DNA of 64,000 nt from positions 248,001 to 312,000 of the forward strand of contig NZ_JBITMQ010000006.1 of assembly GCF_044466355.1 (NCBI RefSeq). Direction: 5' to 3'. The notes beneath the pieces were generated by a model. That model did no database searches and was not told where the DNA came from. It saw only the letters and a program-made list of their open reading frames with translations. The position numbers were made by a program, and so were the translations under genes. Source of the stretch: Actinophytocola sp044466355 (GTDB lineage Bacteria; Actinomycetota; Actinomycetes; Mycobacteriales; Pseudonocardiaceae). Shown here one piece after another: positions 1-7,602 of this stretch (position 1 is the stretch's first letter; every line of letters starts with the position of its first letter).

Positions 1-403
1 CGTGTTCCGCCATTGCGGCGCCGCCCGCGCTGTGCTCGTGGAGGGTGCTGCCGAACGCGGCCGACGCGCGGCCCTCCCAGACCTCGGCCACCTGGCCGCG
101 GCGCGCGGACAGGTCCTCCGCCGCGTCGGCGGCGCCGCGGCCGAGGCCGTCCAGCACCGCGGCCTGTGCACCGACCTGGCCAGGGTCCGCGCCGGTGTTG
201 ACCATCGCGAACAGCTCCTCGTGGCTGTACGCGTTCCAGTTGGTGCCGCCGGGCATGGTGGGGGAGCCGAACACGCCGTGCCAGGTCTGCGTCAGCTCCC
301 GGCGCAGCGTCGCCGCCGCCGCGCCGGCCGTGTCCGCCACCGGCGCGAGCACCGCCCCGACAGCGTTGTCGATGCCACCCGTCACCGTGTCGAGAAAATC
401 CAC
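1..403 (-). CDS. WXG100/PPE-like secreted protein, N-terminal part (runs off the left edge)
   Basis: I translated this frame from the reverse strand. It starts with GTG at 403, preceded by GGGAG about 7 bases upstream, and an in-frame TAA lies further upstream. The 134 visible residues begin VDFLDTVTGGIDNAVGAV, then carry a TWHGVFGSP segment and a helix ending in VWEGRASAAFGSTLHEH. The WEG motif between two predicted helices is the hallmark of WXG100/ESX-type helical hairpins, which are usually exported by type VII secretion. Whether a toxin or another domain follows cannot be seen because the 3' end is outside the window. The frame is G/C-ended at third positions, supporting coding. The family call is moderately sure; export and partner are inference. 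Confidence 0.6.
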   Translation of the reverse strand, partial: MDFLDTVTGGIDNAVGAVLAPVADTAGAAAATLRRELTQTWHGVFGSPTMPGGTNWNAYSHEELFAMVNTGADPGQVGAQAAVLDGLGRGAADAAEDLSARRGQVAEVWEGRASAAFGSTLHEHSAGGAAMAEH

Positions 404-522
404 CGCGACTCCCAGCTCGGTCGATTCGGCGAACCGACATTACACGAGCAGCGAACCACCGCGCGATGGCACTTTTCACCGGAGCCGCAAGGAAAGTCAC
501 CCGTTCGGAGCAGTCGTCGCAA

Positions 523-2601
523 TTAATTCGAACGTGTGAATTCCACCGTTTTCGAATGCGATTCCGGCGGTTCGAGCGCCACGTTGGGCAACGCTTTGTC
601 CAGCCACCGGGGCAGCCACCACGCCCGCGTGCCGAACAGCCGCATGACCGCGGGCACGACGAGGCACCGGAGCACGAGCGCGTCGACCAGCACCGCGACC
701 GCGAGCCCCAGACCGAACTGCCGCAGCATCCGGTCCGGGCTGAGCACGAAGGCGCCGAACACCACGACCATGATCGCGGCCGCCGCGGTGATCACGCCGC
801 CGGTGGTCGCGAGGCCCTCCCGCACCGCGCCGGACGCGTCGCCGGTCCGCCGCCACTCCTCGTGCATGCGGGAGACGAGGAACACCTCGTAGTCCATCGA
901 CAGGCCGAACACGATCGCGAACACCAGCACGGGCACGAACGCCTCGACCGGCCCCGTCGGCGCGAACACCAGGGTCACGACGCCGAGCGACGCGCCGATG
1001 GACAGGAGGTTCAGCAGCGCGGCCTTGAGCGGGATCAGCAGCGACCGGAACACCGCCATCAGCAGGATGGCCGACAACCCGACCACGACCAGCAGGAACA
1101 GCGGCAGCCGGTCGGACACGGCCGCGGCGAAGTCGTCGGCCGCCGCGGTGGACCCGCCGACCAGGTACGTCGCGCCGGTGTCGGTTTCCAACGGTGGCAG
1201 GACGTCCGTGCGCAGCCGTGTGACCAGGTCGCTCGTCGCCTCGTCCTGCGGTGCGCTGTCCGGGAACACGAGCAGCATGCCGAGGTCGTCGCCGAGCCGT
1301 TGCGGCGCACCGACCCCGGCGACGCCGTCGGTGCCGTCGAGCGCGGTGGCCAGCTCCTCCGTGCCGCCGCCTTCCGACATGATCACGAGCGGCCCGTTGA
1401 CGCCCGGCCCGAACCCCTCGGCGAGCAGGTCGTACGCCTGCCTGCTGGTGGCGGACTCGGCCTCGGTGCCCGCGTCGGCGAACCCGAGCTGCATGCCGAA
1501 CGCGGGCACGGACAGCGCACCGAGCGCCGCGAGTGAGACGACGAGGGCGGGCACCGGCCTGCGCTGCACGGTGTCGCTCCACCGCCGCCACCGCGCGCCG
1601 GAGCCGCGGTTGGGCCGCTTGCGCACGGCCTTCTCGATGCGCTTGCCGAACACGGTCAGCAGCGCGGGCAGGAGCGTCAGCGACGCGACCATCGTGAGCA
1701 GCACGGTCAGGGTGACCGCGAGCGCGACCCCCTGCAGGGAGCCGAGTCCGAGCGCGAGCAGGCCGAGCAGCGCGATCATCACGGTGGTGCCCGCGAACAG
1801 GACGGACCGGCCCGCGGTGTCGAGCGCGGTGCGCGCGGCCCGCGCACGGTCGGCGCCCATGCGCAGCTCGCCGCGGAACCGGGCGAAGACCAGCAGCGCG
1901 TAGTCGATGCCGACGCCGAGACCGACGAGCATCATCAGCGGCGGCGCGTAGCCGGGCAGCGCGGTGAGGTGGCTCGCCAGCATGATCACGCCCAGCGTGC
2001 TGCCGACCGCGAACACGGCGGTGACGAGCGGCAGGCACGCGGCGAGGAACGACCCGAACATGAGCACGAGGATCACCAGCGCGGCGAGCATGCCCGCGCC
2101 TTCCGCCGCGCCACCCGGTGCCTCCTCGGCGGCGCGGACCGGGTCCCCGCCGAGTTCGACGCGCAGGTCGCCGTCCCGCCCGGCGGTGTCGATGACGCGC
2201 CGCACGTCCTCGGCGGGCACGTCGGCGCCGTCGAAGGTGACCGTCGCGAAGGCGACCGTGCCGCGCTCGGACTCGGTCAGGCCCGACACGTCCGCGACCC
2301 TCGGCAGTCGCTCCACTTCGGACAACACGGCGGCGGCGCCGTCCCGCGCGCCCGCGATCCCCGCGTCGCGCTGGAACACCACCCGCACCGAGTCGGGTTG
2401 CCTGCCCTGAGCGGCGAACGCGTCGGCGACCTGTTGTGACTCGGTGCCGGGCAGGGTGTGGTCGTCGCGGTAGTCCGAACCGACGGCCTGCGCGGCGACG
2501 GTGATGCCGCCGAGCACGGCCACCCACAGCGCCAGCGCGAGCCAGTGCCGCCGCTGCGCCCAGCCCGCGAGCCGGACCATTCTGGATGGAGGAGAAGTCA
2601 T
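523..2601 (-). CDS. MMPL/RND-family transporter
   Basis: A 692-residue inner-membrane protein of the MMPL branch of the RND superfamily, whose members export lipids or drugs using the proton gradient. It begins with an arginine-rich stretch and one membrane segment, then a soluble loop domain, a block of membrane segments containing GLGVGIDYALLVFARFRGEL, a second extracellular domain and a second block containing FGLSMDYEVFLVSRMHEEW. These paired GxxxDY motifs in TM4 and TM10 are typical of MMPL proton relays. Length fits the short actinobacterial MMPL class. No good Shine-Dalgarno precedes ATG 2601; ATG 2580 is an alternative start. It lies 77 bases downstream of a two-component system on the same strand, which may control it. 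Cargo cannot be deduced. Confidence 0.9.
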   Translation of the reverse strand: MTSPPSRMVRLAGWAQRRHWLALALWVAVLGGITVAAQAVGSDYRDDHTLPGTESQQVADAFAAQGRQPDSVRVVFQRDAGIAGARDGAAAVLSEVERLPRVADVSGLTESERGTVAFATVTFDGADVPAEDVRRVIDTAGRDGDLRVELGGDPVRAAEEAPGGAAEGAGMLAALVILVLMFGSFLAACLPLVTAVFAVGSTLGVIMLASHLTALPGYAPPLMMLVGLGVGIDYALLVFARFRGELRMGADRARAARTALDTAGRSVLFAGTTVMIALLGLLALGLGSLQGVALAVTLTVLLTMVASLTLLPALLTVFGKRIEKAVRKRPNRGSGARWRRWSDTVQRRPVPALVVSLAALGALSVPAFGMQLGFADAGTEAESATSRQAYDLLAEGFGPGVNGPLVIMSEGGGTEELATALDGTDGVAGVGAPQRLGDDLGMLLVFPDSAPQDEATSDLVTRLRTDVLPPLETDTGATYLVGGSTAAADDFAAAVSDRLPLFLLVVVGLSAILLMAVFRSLLIPLKAALLNLLSIGASLGVVTLVFAPTGPVEAFVPVLVFAIVFGLSMDYEVFLVSRMHEEWRRTGDASGAVREGLATTGGVITAAAAIMVVVFGAFVLSPDRMLRQFGLGLAVAVLVDALVLRCLVVPAVMRLFGTRAWWLPRWLDKALPNVALEPPESHSKTVEFTRSN

Positions 2602-2678
2602 GCGGGAAGGCTCGCGTGCGACGGGGGTCGCCGTCGTCGGGCCGAAGTGGTCAGTTGGCTCGCAACTCCGGTTGTCCC

Positions 2679-3368
2679 CTAAGGGTGATGCCGTACTACC
2701 GGGGTTGTGGGTCCGAGCCAGCGTGGGGTGACCATGGCCGACTCGTAGGCGAGCACCACCAGTTGCGCGCGGTCCCGGACGTCGAGCTTGGTCATGATCC
2801 GGCTCACGTGTGTCTTCGCCGTGGCCGGGCTCAGCACGAGCCGCTCGGCGATCTCGTCGTTGGACAGTCCGGCCGCCACCAGCGTCGTCACCTCGCGTTC
2901 GCGCTCGGTCAGCGACGCGAGGCGGGGGCTGGGTGCCGGGCGTTCGACGCGGCCCGCGAACTCGGCGATCAGCCGTCGCGTCACCGACGGCGCCAGCAGC
3001 GCGTCGCCGCGGGCGACGACCCGCACGCCGTGGAGCAGCTCTTCCGGTTCGGTGTCCTTGACGAGGAACCCGCTGGCCCCGGCACGCAGCGCACCGTAGA
3101 CGTACTCGTCGAGGTCGAACGTCGTCAGGATCACCACCCGCACGTCCGGCAGCGACGCGATGATCTCCCGCGTGGCGGCCAGCCCGTCGAGGTGCGGCAT
3201 GCGGATGTCCATCAGCACCACGTCCGGACGCAGTGCCGCCGCGGTCCGCACGGCGGCGGCACCGTCCCCGGCCTCGCCGACGACCTCGATGTCGTCCTCA
3301 CCGTCCAGGATGGACCGGAAGCCCGCGCGGACGAGGGTCTGGTCGTCGGCCAGCAGCACCCGGATCAC
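2679..3368 (-). CDS. NarL/LuxR-family response regulator
   Basis: A 229-residue DNA-binding response regulator. The receiver domain (about residues 1-120) shows the acidic pair D8-D9, the phosphoacceptor D54 in VLMDIRMPHLDG, T82/T83 and K104 in FLVKDTEPEE. The C-terminal LuxR-type HTH (LTEREREVTTLVAAGLSNDE, then TAKTHVSRIMTKL) occupies about residues 148-212. Its GTG start at 3368 overlaps the stop of the upstream histidine kinase as GTGA, so the two are translationally coupled and almost certainly cognate. The nearest downstream gene on the same strand is the MMPL transporter, a plausible target; that link is positional inference only. Confidence 0.95.
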   Translation of the reverse strand: MIRVLLADDQTLVRAGFRSILDGEDDIEVVGEAGDGAAAVRTAAALRPDVVLMDIRMPHLDGLAATREIIASLPDVRVVILTTFDLDEYVYGALRAGASGFLVKDTEPEELLHGVRVVARGDALLAPSVTRRLIAEFAGRVERPAPSPRLASLTEREREVTTLVAAGLSNDEIAERLVLSPATAKTHVSRIMTKLDVRDRAQLVVLAYESAMVTPRWLGPTTPVVRHHP

Positions 3369-4468
3369 GACGCGCCGCCGAGCGGAAGCCGTGCCAGCAC
3401 GCGGAATCCGCCGTCGTCGCCGGGACCGGTGTCGAGCGTGCCGCCGACCGAGGTCGCGCGCTCGGTCATGCCGAGGATGCCCGACCCGGCGCCGCCGCCG
3501 TTCGGTCCGCGTCCGTCGTCGGCCACCCGCACCTCCACCTCGCGTTCGCGGTACGCGACCGACACGTCCACCCGTGACGCGGACGCGTGCCGCGTCACGT
3601 TCGTCAGCGCCTCCTGCACGATCCGGTACGCGGCGACGTCCACGGACGGCGGGACCTCACGCACCGCACCGGTCACCGACCCGTGCACCGCCAGCCCGGC
3701 CTGCCGGGACCGGTCGAGCAGGTCCGGCAGTGCCGCGAGCCCGGCGGGCGGGGCGAGCGGCGCCGGTTCGTCCACCTGCCGCAGCACACCGAGCGTGCGC
3801 CGCAGCTCTTTCAGCCCGCGGCCACTGGCGTCCTTCACCGCGGCCAGTGCGTCCCGTTGTGGTGCGGTGTCGCCCTTGTCCATGCGCCGCAGCGCGGCGC
3901 TCGCCTGCACGTTGATCAGCGACAGGTCGTGCCCGAGCGCGTCGTGCAGCTCGCGGGCGATCCGCAGTCGTTCGCCGGTCGCCGCCGCCCGCTGCGCCTC
4001 CCGCAGGTACGCTCGCCGCGTCCGCACGACCCCGCCGACCGCGACCGACGCGACGAGCCAGCCGAACAGCAGGAACAGGGAGACGTCGTCGAGGTGCCGC
4101 CTCTCGCTGGCCGCCTCGCCGACCACGACGAACCCGAACGCGAGCGTGCCGAACCCGGCCGCGACCCACAGCCTGCCCGTCTCGCCCGCGCCGAACATCG
4201 CGGCCATGAACGTCAGCATGATCGGGCTGCCCGGACCGGTCAGCGGGTAGTACAGCGCGCACGCGAGCAGGGTGTACGCGGCCACGGCGACGGGGTGGCG
4301 GCGCCGGTGGTACAGCGCCGCCGACGCCGTGCCCACCAGCAGCCAGCTGACCACGCCGACGTCGCCGTGCGTGGTCGACAGCACTGTCGAGCCAAGCACG
4401 AACGCACCTACCGCACCCGCGACCAGCGCGTCGGCGAACCGCCCCCGCGGCGGCCACGACCACTCCAT
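3365..4468 (-). CDS. Sensor histidine kinase (HisKA_3 type)
   Basis: A 367-residue membrane sensor kinase partnering the regulator at 2679-3368. The N-terminal ~150 residues form several hydrophobic helices with little extracytoplasmic sequence, suggesting an intramembrane-sensing kinase. The dimerisation/phosphoacceptor segment reads RIARELHDALGHDLSLINVQ, with H175 the likely phosphorylated histidine, as in the NarX/DesK class. The ATPase domain follows, with VRVADDGRGPNGG and GILGM as glycine boxes. The ATG at 4468 faces a 286-base divergent intergenic region. The signal sensed is unknown. Confidence 0.93.
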   Translation of the reverse strand: MEWSWPPRGRFADALVAGAVGAFVLGSTVLSTTHGDVGVVSWLLVGTASAALYHRRRHPVAVAAYTLLACALYYPLTGPGSPIMLTFMAAMFGAGETGRLWVAAGFGTLAFGFVVVGEAASERRHLDDVSLFLLFGWLVASVAVGGVVRTRRAYLREAQRAAATGERLRIARELHDALGHDLSLINVQASAALRRMDKGDTAPQRDALAAVKDASGRGLKELRRTLGVLRQVDEPAPLAPPAGLAALPDLLDRSRQAGLAVHGSVTGAVREVPPSVDVAAYRIVQEALTNVTRHASASRVDVSVAYREREVEVRVADDGRGPNGGGAGSGILGMTERATSVGGTLDTGPGDDGGFRVLARLPLGGAS

Positions 4469-4754
4469 GCGGCAAGCATAGGGACGAACCGGTCAGGGAG
4501 CCGGGACCGCGCGCCCCATCGCGGGCGCGCCGACCGGACACCGCGACCGGCCGAGTTCCGCTGCCCCTCTCGCAGCTGCCGGACGTGCCGCCGACACCGG
4601 AAGCGGCGCGCACCGTAAGTGCCGGGTGACATTCGGCGACCGGCGCACATGGCCGACGCGGTTGCTCCATCCGGGGCAATCCCGGGGTGGTGCCGTTTCG
4701 GTGCGACGCCTGCCGGGCACGTCCGCCGGCGAGTTCCCTCGAAAGGAGCGCGTG
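4469..4754. other. Divergent intergenic region
   Basis: This 286-base stretch separates the histidine kinase (minus) from the small membrane protein at 4755 (plus). I see no convincing gene in it. A GC hairpin GCGCGCCC (4509-4516) / GGGCGCGC (4523-4530) with a six-base loop lies in the kinase leader. A good Shine-Dalgarno (GAAAGGAG) ends the region in front of 4755. Promoters for both directions must lie here but none matches a clear consensus. Confidence 0.5.
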
Positions 4755-5342
4755 ATGTCGACCGCAGCAACGGTGATCCTGGTGGTCGTCCTGGTCGTGG
4801 TGTTGATCGCGGCGGGCTGGTTCCTCGTCCGGCAGGCGCGGAGCCGCAGGCTGCGCGACCGGTTCGGGTCCGAGTACGACCGCCACCTCGAGAACACGCA
4901 GAAGCGGCGCGTTGCCGAGCGTGAGCTGACCGAGCGGGAGAAGCGGCACGCGAAGCTGTCGCTGCGTCCGCTGTCGGACACGGCGCGTACGCACTACGCC
5001 GAGCAGTGGACACGGGTTCAGGAGCACTTCGTCGACGCCCCCGCCGAGGCCGTCGCGGGCGCGGAGGACCTGGTGCACCTCGTGATGCGGGAACGCGGTT
5101 ACCCGATGGAGGGTTTCGACCAGCAGGCGGCCGACCTGTCGGTCGAGCACGGCGACGTCGTCGACGGTTACCGTGCCGCGCACGAGATCCGCGGCAGGCA
5201 GGCGACCACCGAGGAGTTGCGCACCGCGCTGGTGCACTACCGGACGACGTTCCGCGAGCTGCTCGGCCACGGTGACCGCGTACCGGTCCAGCGCGACGGG
5301 CAGGCCGTGGACCGCGGTGACCGGGAGGCGCGCCATGCGTGA
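4755..5342 (+). CDS. Single-pass membrane protein, actinobacterial hypothetical
   Basis: A 195-residue protein with one N-terminal membrane segment (VILVVVLVVVLIAAGWFLV, about residues 7-25), a basic, coiled-coil-prone linker rich in E, K and R, and a soluble C-terminal domain (about residues 75-175). ATG 4755 follows GAAAGGAG at good spacing; an in-frame ATG further upstream lacks this. The C-terminal domain resembles the next gene's product: both show W-x-x-(V/L)-Q-x-x-FVD-x-P-x-x-AV, and later an (R/L)TAL/LRLAL-x-x-Y motif before a leucine pair. Function is unknown; the topology suggests a cytoplasmic domain anchored to the membrane. It overlaps the following gene as ATGCGTGA. Confidence 0.8.
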   Translation: MSTAATVILVVVLVVVLIAAGWFLVRQARSRRLRDRFGSEYDRHLENTQKRRVAERELTEREKRHAKLSLRPLSDTARTHYAEQWTRVQEHFVDAPAEAVAGAEDLVHLVMRERGYPMEGFDQQAADLSVEHGDVVDGYRAAHEIRGRQATTEELRTALVHYRTTFRELLGHGDRVPVQRDGQAVDRGDREARHA

Positions 5343-5745
5343 CGCCGAGCACCGCGACGACGTTGCGGCGCAACCACTTCCGGCTCAGCGTGTCCCGTCC
5401 GCCACAGACGGGACCGAGCCCATCCCGGTGGACGAGGCCGGACTGGAGACGGGCGACGGCCGCGCCACGGGCGTCGCGCCGCCCCCGACGCAGGACAACG
5501 AACTGTTCGCCGGTGACGCCGCCGACCGGCTCCGTGCGCGCTGGCGTGAACTGCAGGCGGACTTCGTCGACGACCCGCGGGGCGCCGTGCGCGAGGCCGA
5601 CGTGGTGCTCGACGAGGTGGTGCGAACCATCACCGAGCACCGTGCGCGGCTCGCGGGCGAATGGCAGGGGCACACCGACACCGAGCACCTGAGGCTCGCG
5701 CTCCGCGAGTACCGCTCGTTCGTCGACCGGCTGCTGCCGCGCTGA
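5335..5745 (+). CDS. Soluble paralogue of the preceding membrane protein's domain
   Basis: A 136-residue hypothetical protein. Its ATG at 5335 overlaps the stop of the upstream gene (ATGCGTGA), so the pair is translationally coupled. Residues 1-60 are acidic, Pro/Thr-rich and probably disordered. Residues 62-136 (ADRLRARWRELQADFVDDPR, AVREADVVLDEVV, then LRLALREYRSFVDRLLPR) match the C-terminal domain of the 4755-5342 product by eye. The two look like a tandem duplication in which one copy kept a membrane anchor and the other became soluble. No known catalytic motif is visible. A strong hairpin follows the gene. Confidence 0.75.
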   Translation: MRDAEHRDDVAAQPLPAQRVPSATDGTEPIPVDEAGLETGDGRATGVAPPPTQDNELFAGDAADRLRARWRELQADFVDDPRGAVREADVVLDEVVRTITEHRARLAGEWQGHTDTEHLRLALREYRSFVDRLLPR

Positions 5746-5752
5746 TTCCCAG

Positions 5753-5800
5753 AGCGTGACCGTTGCGATCTGCAAGATGCAGATACGCGGCGGTCACGCT
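5753..5800 (+). terminator. Long near-perfect hairpin terminator
   Basis: AGCGTGACCG (5753-5762) pairs perfectly with CGGTCACGCT (5791-5800). Inside it, GCGATCTGCA pairs with TGCAGATACGC apart from one bulged A, closing on an AGA loop. TTTGCTT follows. Its place right after the 5335-5745 stop fits transcription termination. Confidence 0.7.
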
Positions 5801-5823
5801 TTGCTTATGTGGCAACACCTTCC

Positions 5824-5852
5824 TTGACACAACGACCAAAGTGGATTTCCAT
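5824..5852 (+). promoter_or_regulatory. Candidate sigma-70 promoter of the MHYT gene
   Basis: TTGACA at 5824-5829 is followed after 17 bases by TTCCAT at 5847-5852. The -35 is perfect, the -10 is weak. The MHYT gene starts at 5940, leaving a leader of about 80 bases. Confidence 0.4.
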
Positions 5853-5939
5853 TCACGTTCGTGCGCGGGATGAGCCACCCGCGCGCGTTTTCGGCGCTGT
5901 TCGGGGGAAGCGCGCCAGGCGTGAACGGGGGACCCCGCT

Positions 5940-6836
5940 GTGTCCGTTGCCGTCGGCCACGTCCATCACTTCGCCATGGGCGCGTGGCTGCCCTTCTTTG
6001 CCTACGTGGTCTCCGTCGTCGGCTCGGTCGTCGGCCTCGCGTGCACGCTGCAGGCGCGGTACGCGGGTGACGCCGGCCGGCCGCGTTACGGCTGGCTGGT
6101 GCTCGCCGCCGTGTCGATCGGTGGGGTCGGCATCTGGCTGATGCACTTCATCGCCATGCTGGGTTTCGACACGCCGGGTTCGCCCGTGCGCTACGACGTC
6201 GGCCGCACCGCGATCTCCGCGGTCCTGTCGATCGGCGCGGTGTTCCTGGGGCTCGTCGTGTTCGGCGTACGCACCCGGTTCTCGTTGTGGCGGCTGCTGC
6301 TCGGCGGGCTGATCACCGGTCTCGCCGTGAACCTCATGCACTACACCGGGATGTGGGCCGTGCAGGTGCAGGGCACGATCACCTACGACCCGGTGGCGGT
6401 GTGGCTGTCCATCGGCATCGCGATCGTCGCGGCCACCGCGGCGTTCTGGTTCACCGTGCTGATCGAGCACCCCGGCCTGCGTGTGCTCGCCGGTCTGGTG
6501 ATGGGGCTCGCCGTGACCGGCATGCACTACACCGGCATGGCCGCGGTCGAGGTGCACCTCGACGACACCGCCCCGGCGCCCAGCGGTACCGAGGTGTTCA
6601 CGTTCCTGTTCCCGGTCTTCGTGTTGTCGGTCGTCGCGCTCGCCGTGCCGATCTACGCCGTGCTGATGGCGTCCACGTGGTCCGAGAGCGACGACGAACC
6701 GAGGCCGGCGCCGTTGCCCGTCGCGCCGTCACCGCTACGCGACCGTCCGATGGCCAACCCCGAGGTGGGGCCAGGCCTGCGCGGCTTCGGCAACCTCGCG
6801 GCACGCTACTCGACCCGACCGGACGATGACCGCTAG
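5940..6836 (+). CDS. Stand-alone MHYT-domain integral membrane sensor
   Basis: A 298-residue protein with about seven membrane helices. It carries the three repeats that define the MHYT domain: LMHFIAML, LMHYTGMW and GMHYTGMA. Family models propose that the conserved Met/His residues bind a metal (copper) and sense a gas such as O2, CO or NO. Most relatives fuse MHYT to GGDEF/EAL output domains; this one has only a ~70-residue hydrophilic, Pro/Arg-rich tail, so it must signal through another protein or act itself as a membrane metal protein. GTG 5940 is the chosen start, preceded by a G-rich stretch. A repeat copy overlaps its 3' end and the TetR gene lies convergent downstream. Confidence 0.85.
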   Translation: MSVAVGHVHHFAMGAWLPFFAYVVSVVGSVVGLACTLQARYAGDAGRPRYGWLVLAAVSIGGVGIWLMHFIAMLGFDTPGSPVRYDVGRTAISAVLSIGAVFLGLVVFGVRTRFSLWRLLLGGLITGLAVNLMHYTGMWAVQVQGTITYDPVAVWLSIGIAIVAATAAFWFTVLIEHPGLRVLAGLVMGLAVTGMHYTGMAAVEVHLDDTAPAPSGTEVFTFLFPVFVLSVVALAVPIYAVLMASTWSESDDEPRPAPLPVAPSPLRDRPMANPEVGPGLRGFGNLAARYSTRPDDDR

Positions 6837-6863
6837 GGAGCGGGGTTTGCGAAGCGAACCATC
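6837..6863 (+). repeat. Copy of dispersed GAGCTTGCGGAGCGAACC repeat (degenerate)
   Basis: GGGAGCGGGGTTTGCGAAGCG followed by AACCATC resembles the elements at 7534-7556, 11555-11580 and 39448-39470. This copy is the most diverged and sits between the MHYT stop and the convergent TetR 3' end. Confidence 0.45.
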
Positions 6864-6870
6864 GAGCGCG

Positions 6871-7503
6871 TCACGCCCGGGCAGGCGGACCGGCTATGAT
6901 GCCGCGTTCGATGGCTTCGGTCGCGAACTCGACGAGCTTGCCCGCCGAAACGCGGGCCTGCAACGAGCCGCCGTGCACGAGGTCGTCGGCGACGCCGATC
7001 AACGAGTCCCACACCCAGTAGGCCATCGCGGGGTGGGCGACCAGCGCCACGCCCTGCGTGGCGGCGGCCTCCCGCAACGCCTTCTCCAGTGACCGCGCCA
7101 TGCGGCGGAACACCGTCGCCGACGCGACGGTCCGCTTGCCCTTCGGTCCACCCGCGAGCACCTTCGACTCCCACTGCTGCGCGGATCGCCCGAAGAGCCG
7201 CCACAACTCCCGCACCTGCGGCAGGATCGCCGCCAGCACGCCGGTGACGCCGACGTCGCGGTCCAGTTCGTCGAGCGTGGTCGTGAGCTCGGAGAGCCGG
7301 CCGGACATCAGCGCGACGAACACGTCCTCCTTGCCGTCGAAGTACTGGTACACGGTGCCGGAGCTGACGCCCGCGCCGACCGCGATCGCGCGCATGGTCA
7401 GCGCGGCGTAGCCGGAGTCGGCGAGCAGCTTCTCCGCGGAGCGCAGGATGTCACGCCTGCGGCCCTGCGCGTCACCCCAGGCGGTCGGTTCGGTGCCGTC
7501 CAC
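6871..7503 (-). CDS. TetR-family transcriptional regulator
   Basis: A 210-residue TetR-type repressor. The N-terminal HTH region reads RRDILRSAEKLLADSGYAAL then MRAIAVGAGVSSGTVYQYFD and GKEDVFVALM, the standard TetR signature. The C-terminal ligand domain is divergent, so the inducer cannot be predicted. GTG 7503 is chosen because the upstream extension of the open frame would run through an operator-like element. The gene is divergent from cysD with a 99-base gap holding two copies of GGACAACGTTCNNNATG, one at each gene start. A third copy precedes the acyltransferase at 13858. It is therefore the obvious candidate local regulator of the sulfation cluster. Confidence 0.9.
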   Translation of the reverse strand: MDGTEPTAWGDAQGRRRDILRSAEKLLADSGYAALTMRAIAVGAGVSSGTVYQYFDGKEDVFVALMSGRLSELTTTLDELDRDVGVTGVLAAILPQVRELWRLFGRSAQQWESKVLAGGPKGKRTVASATVFRRMARSLEKALREAAATQGVALVAHPAMAYWVWDSLIGVADDLVHGGSLQARVSAGKLVEFATEAIERGIIAGPPARA

Positions 7504-7511
7504 GCCGACAG

Positions 7512-7528
7512 CATATCGAACGTTGTCC
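7512..7528 (-). promoter_or_regulatory. Putative operator copy 1 (tetR side)
   Basis: On the minus strand GGACAACGTTC (7528 to 7518) is followed three bases later by ATG, giving the 17-base pattern GGACAACGTTCNNNATG also found at 7570-7586 and 13819-13835. It ends only 8 bases before the GTG of tetR, too close to be a -35 box there, so an operator is the better reading. AACGTT at the centre is palindromic; the full palindrome would be GGACAACGTTGTCC, so the right arm is degenerate. Confidence 0.55.
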
Positions 7529-7533
7529 AATTC

Positions 7534-7556
7534 GCGGAGCTTGCGGAGCGAACATC
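7534..7556 (+). repeat. Copy of dispersed repeat
   Basis: GCGGAGCTTGCGGAGCGAAC followed by ATC, sitting between the two operator copies in the tetR-cysD intergenic region. The same 20-base core occurs at 11555-11580 in the opposite orientation. Confidence 0.55.
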
Positions 7557-7568
7557 GACACCGCGTTC

Positions 7569-7596
7569 TGGACAACGTTCAAAATGGCCCTATCCT
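7569..7596 (+). promoter_or_regulatory. Operator copy 2 overlapping a possible leaderless cysD promoter
   Basis: GGACAACGTTC at 7570-7580 plus ATG at 7584-7586 repeats the 17-base element. TGGACA (7569-7574) and TATCCT (7591-7596), 16 bases apart, could be -35 and -10 boxes. Transcription would then begin at about 7603, the A of the cysD start codon, giving a leaderless mRNA; no Shine-Dalgarno is seen, which agrees. Confidence 0.5.
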
Positions 7597-7602
7597 TGGG
7601 TC

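Noticed and set aside
4509..4530. GCGCGCCC/GGGCGCGC hairpin as a terminator
   Set aside because: It lies between divergent genes, where no transcript should end. GC-rich pairings of this size are expected by chance here.
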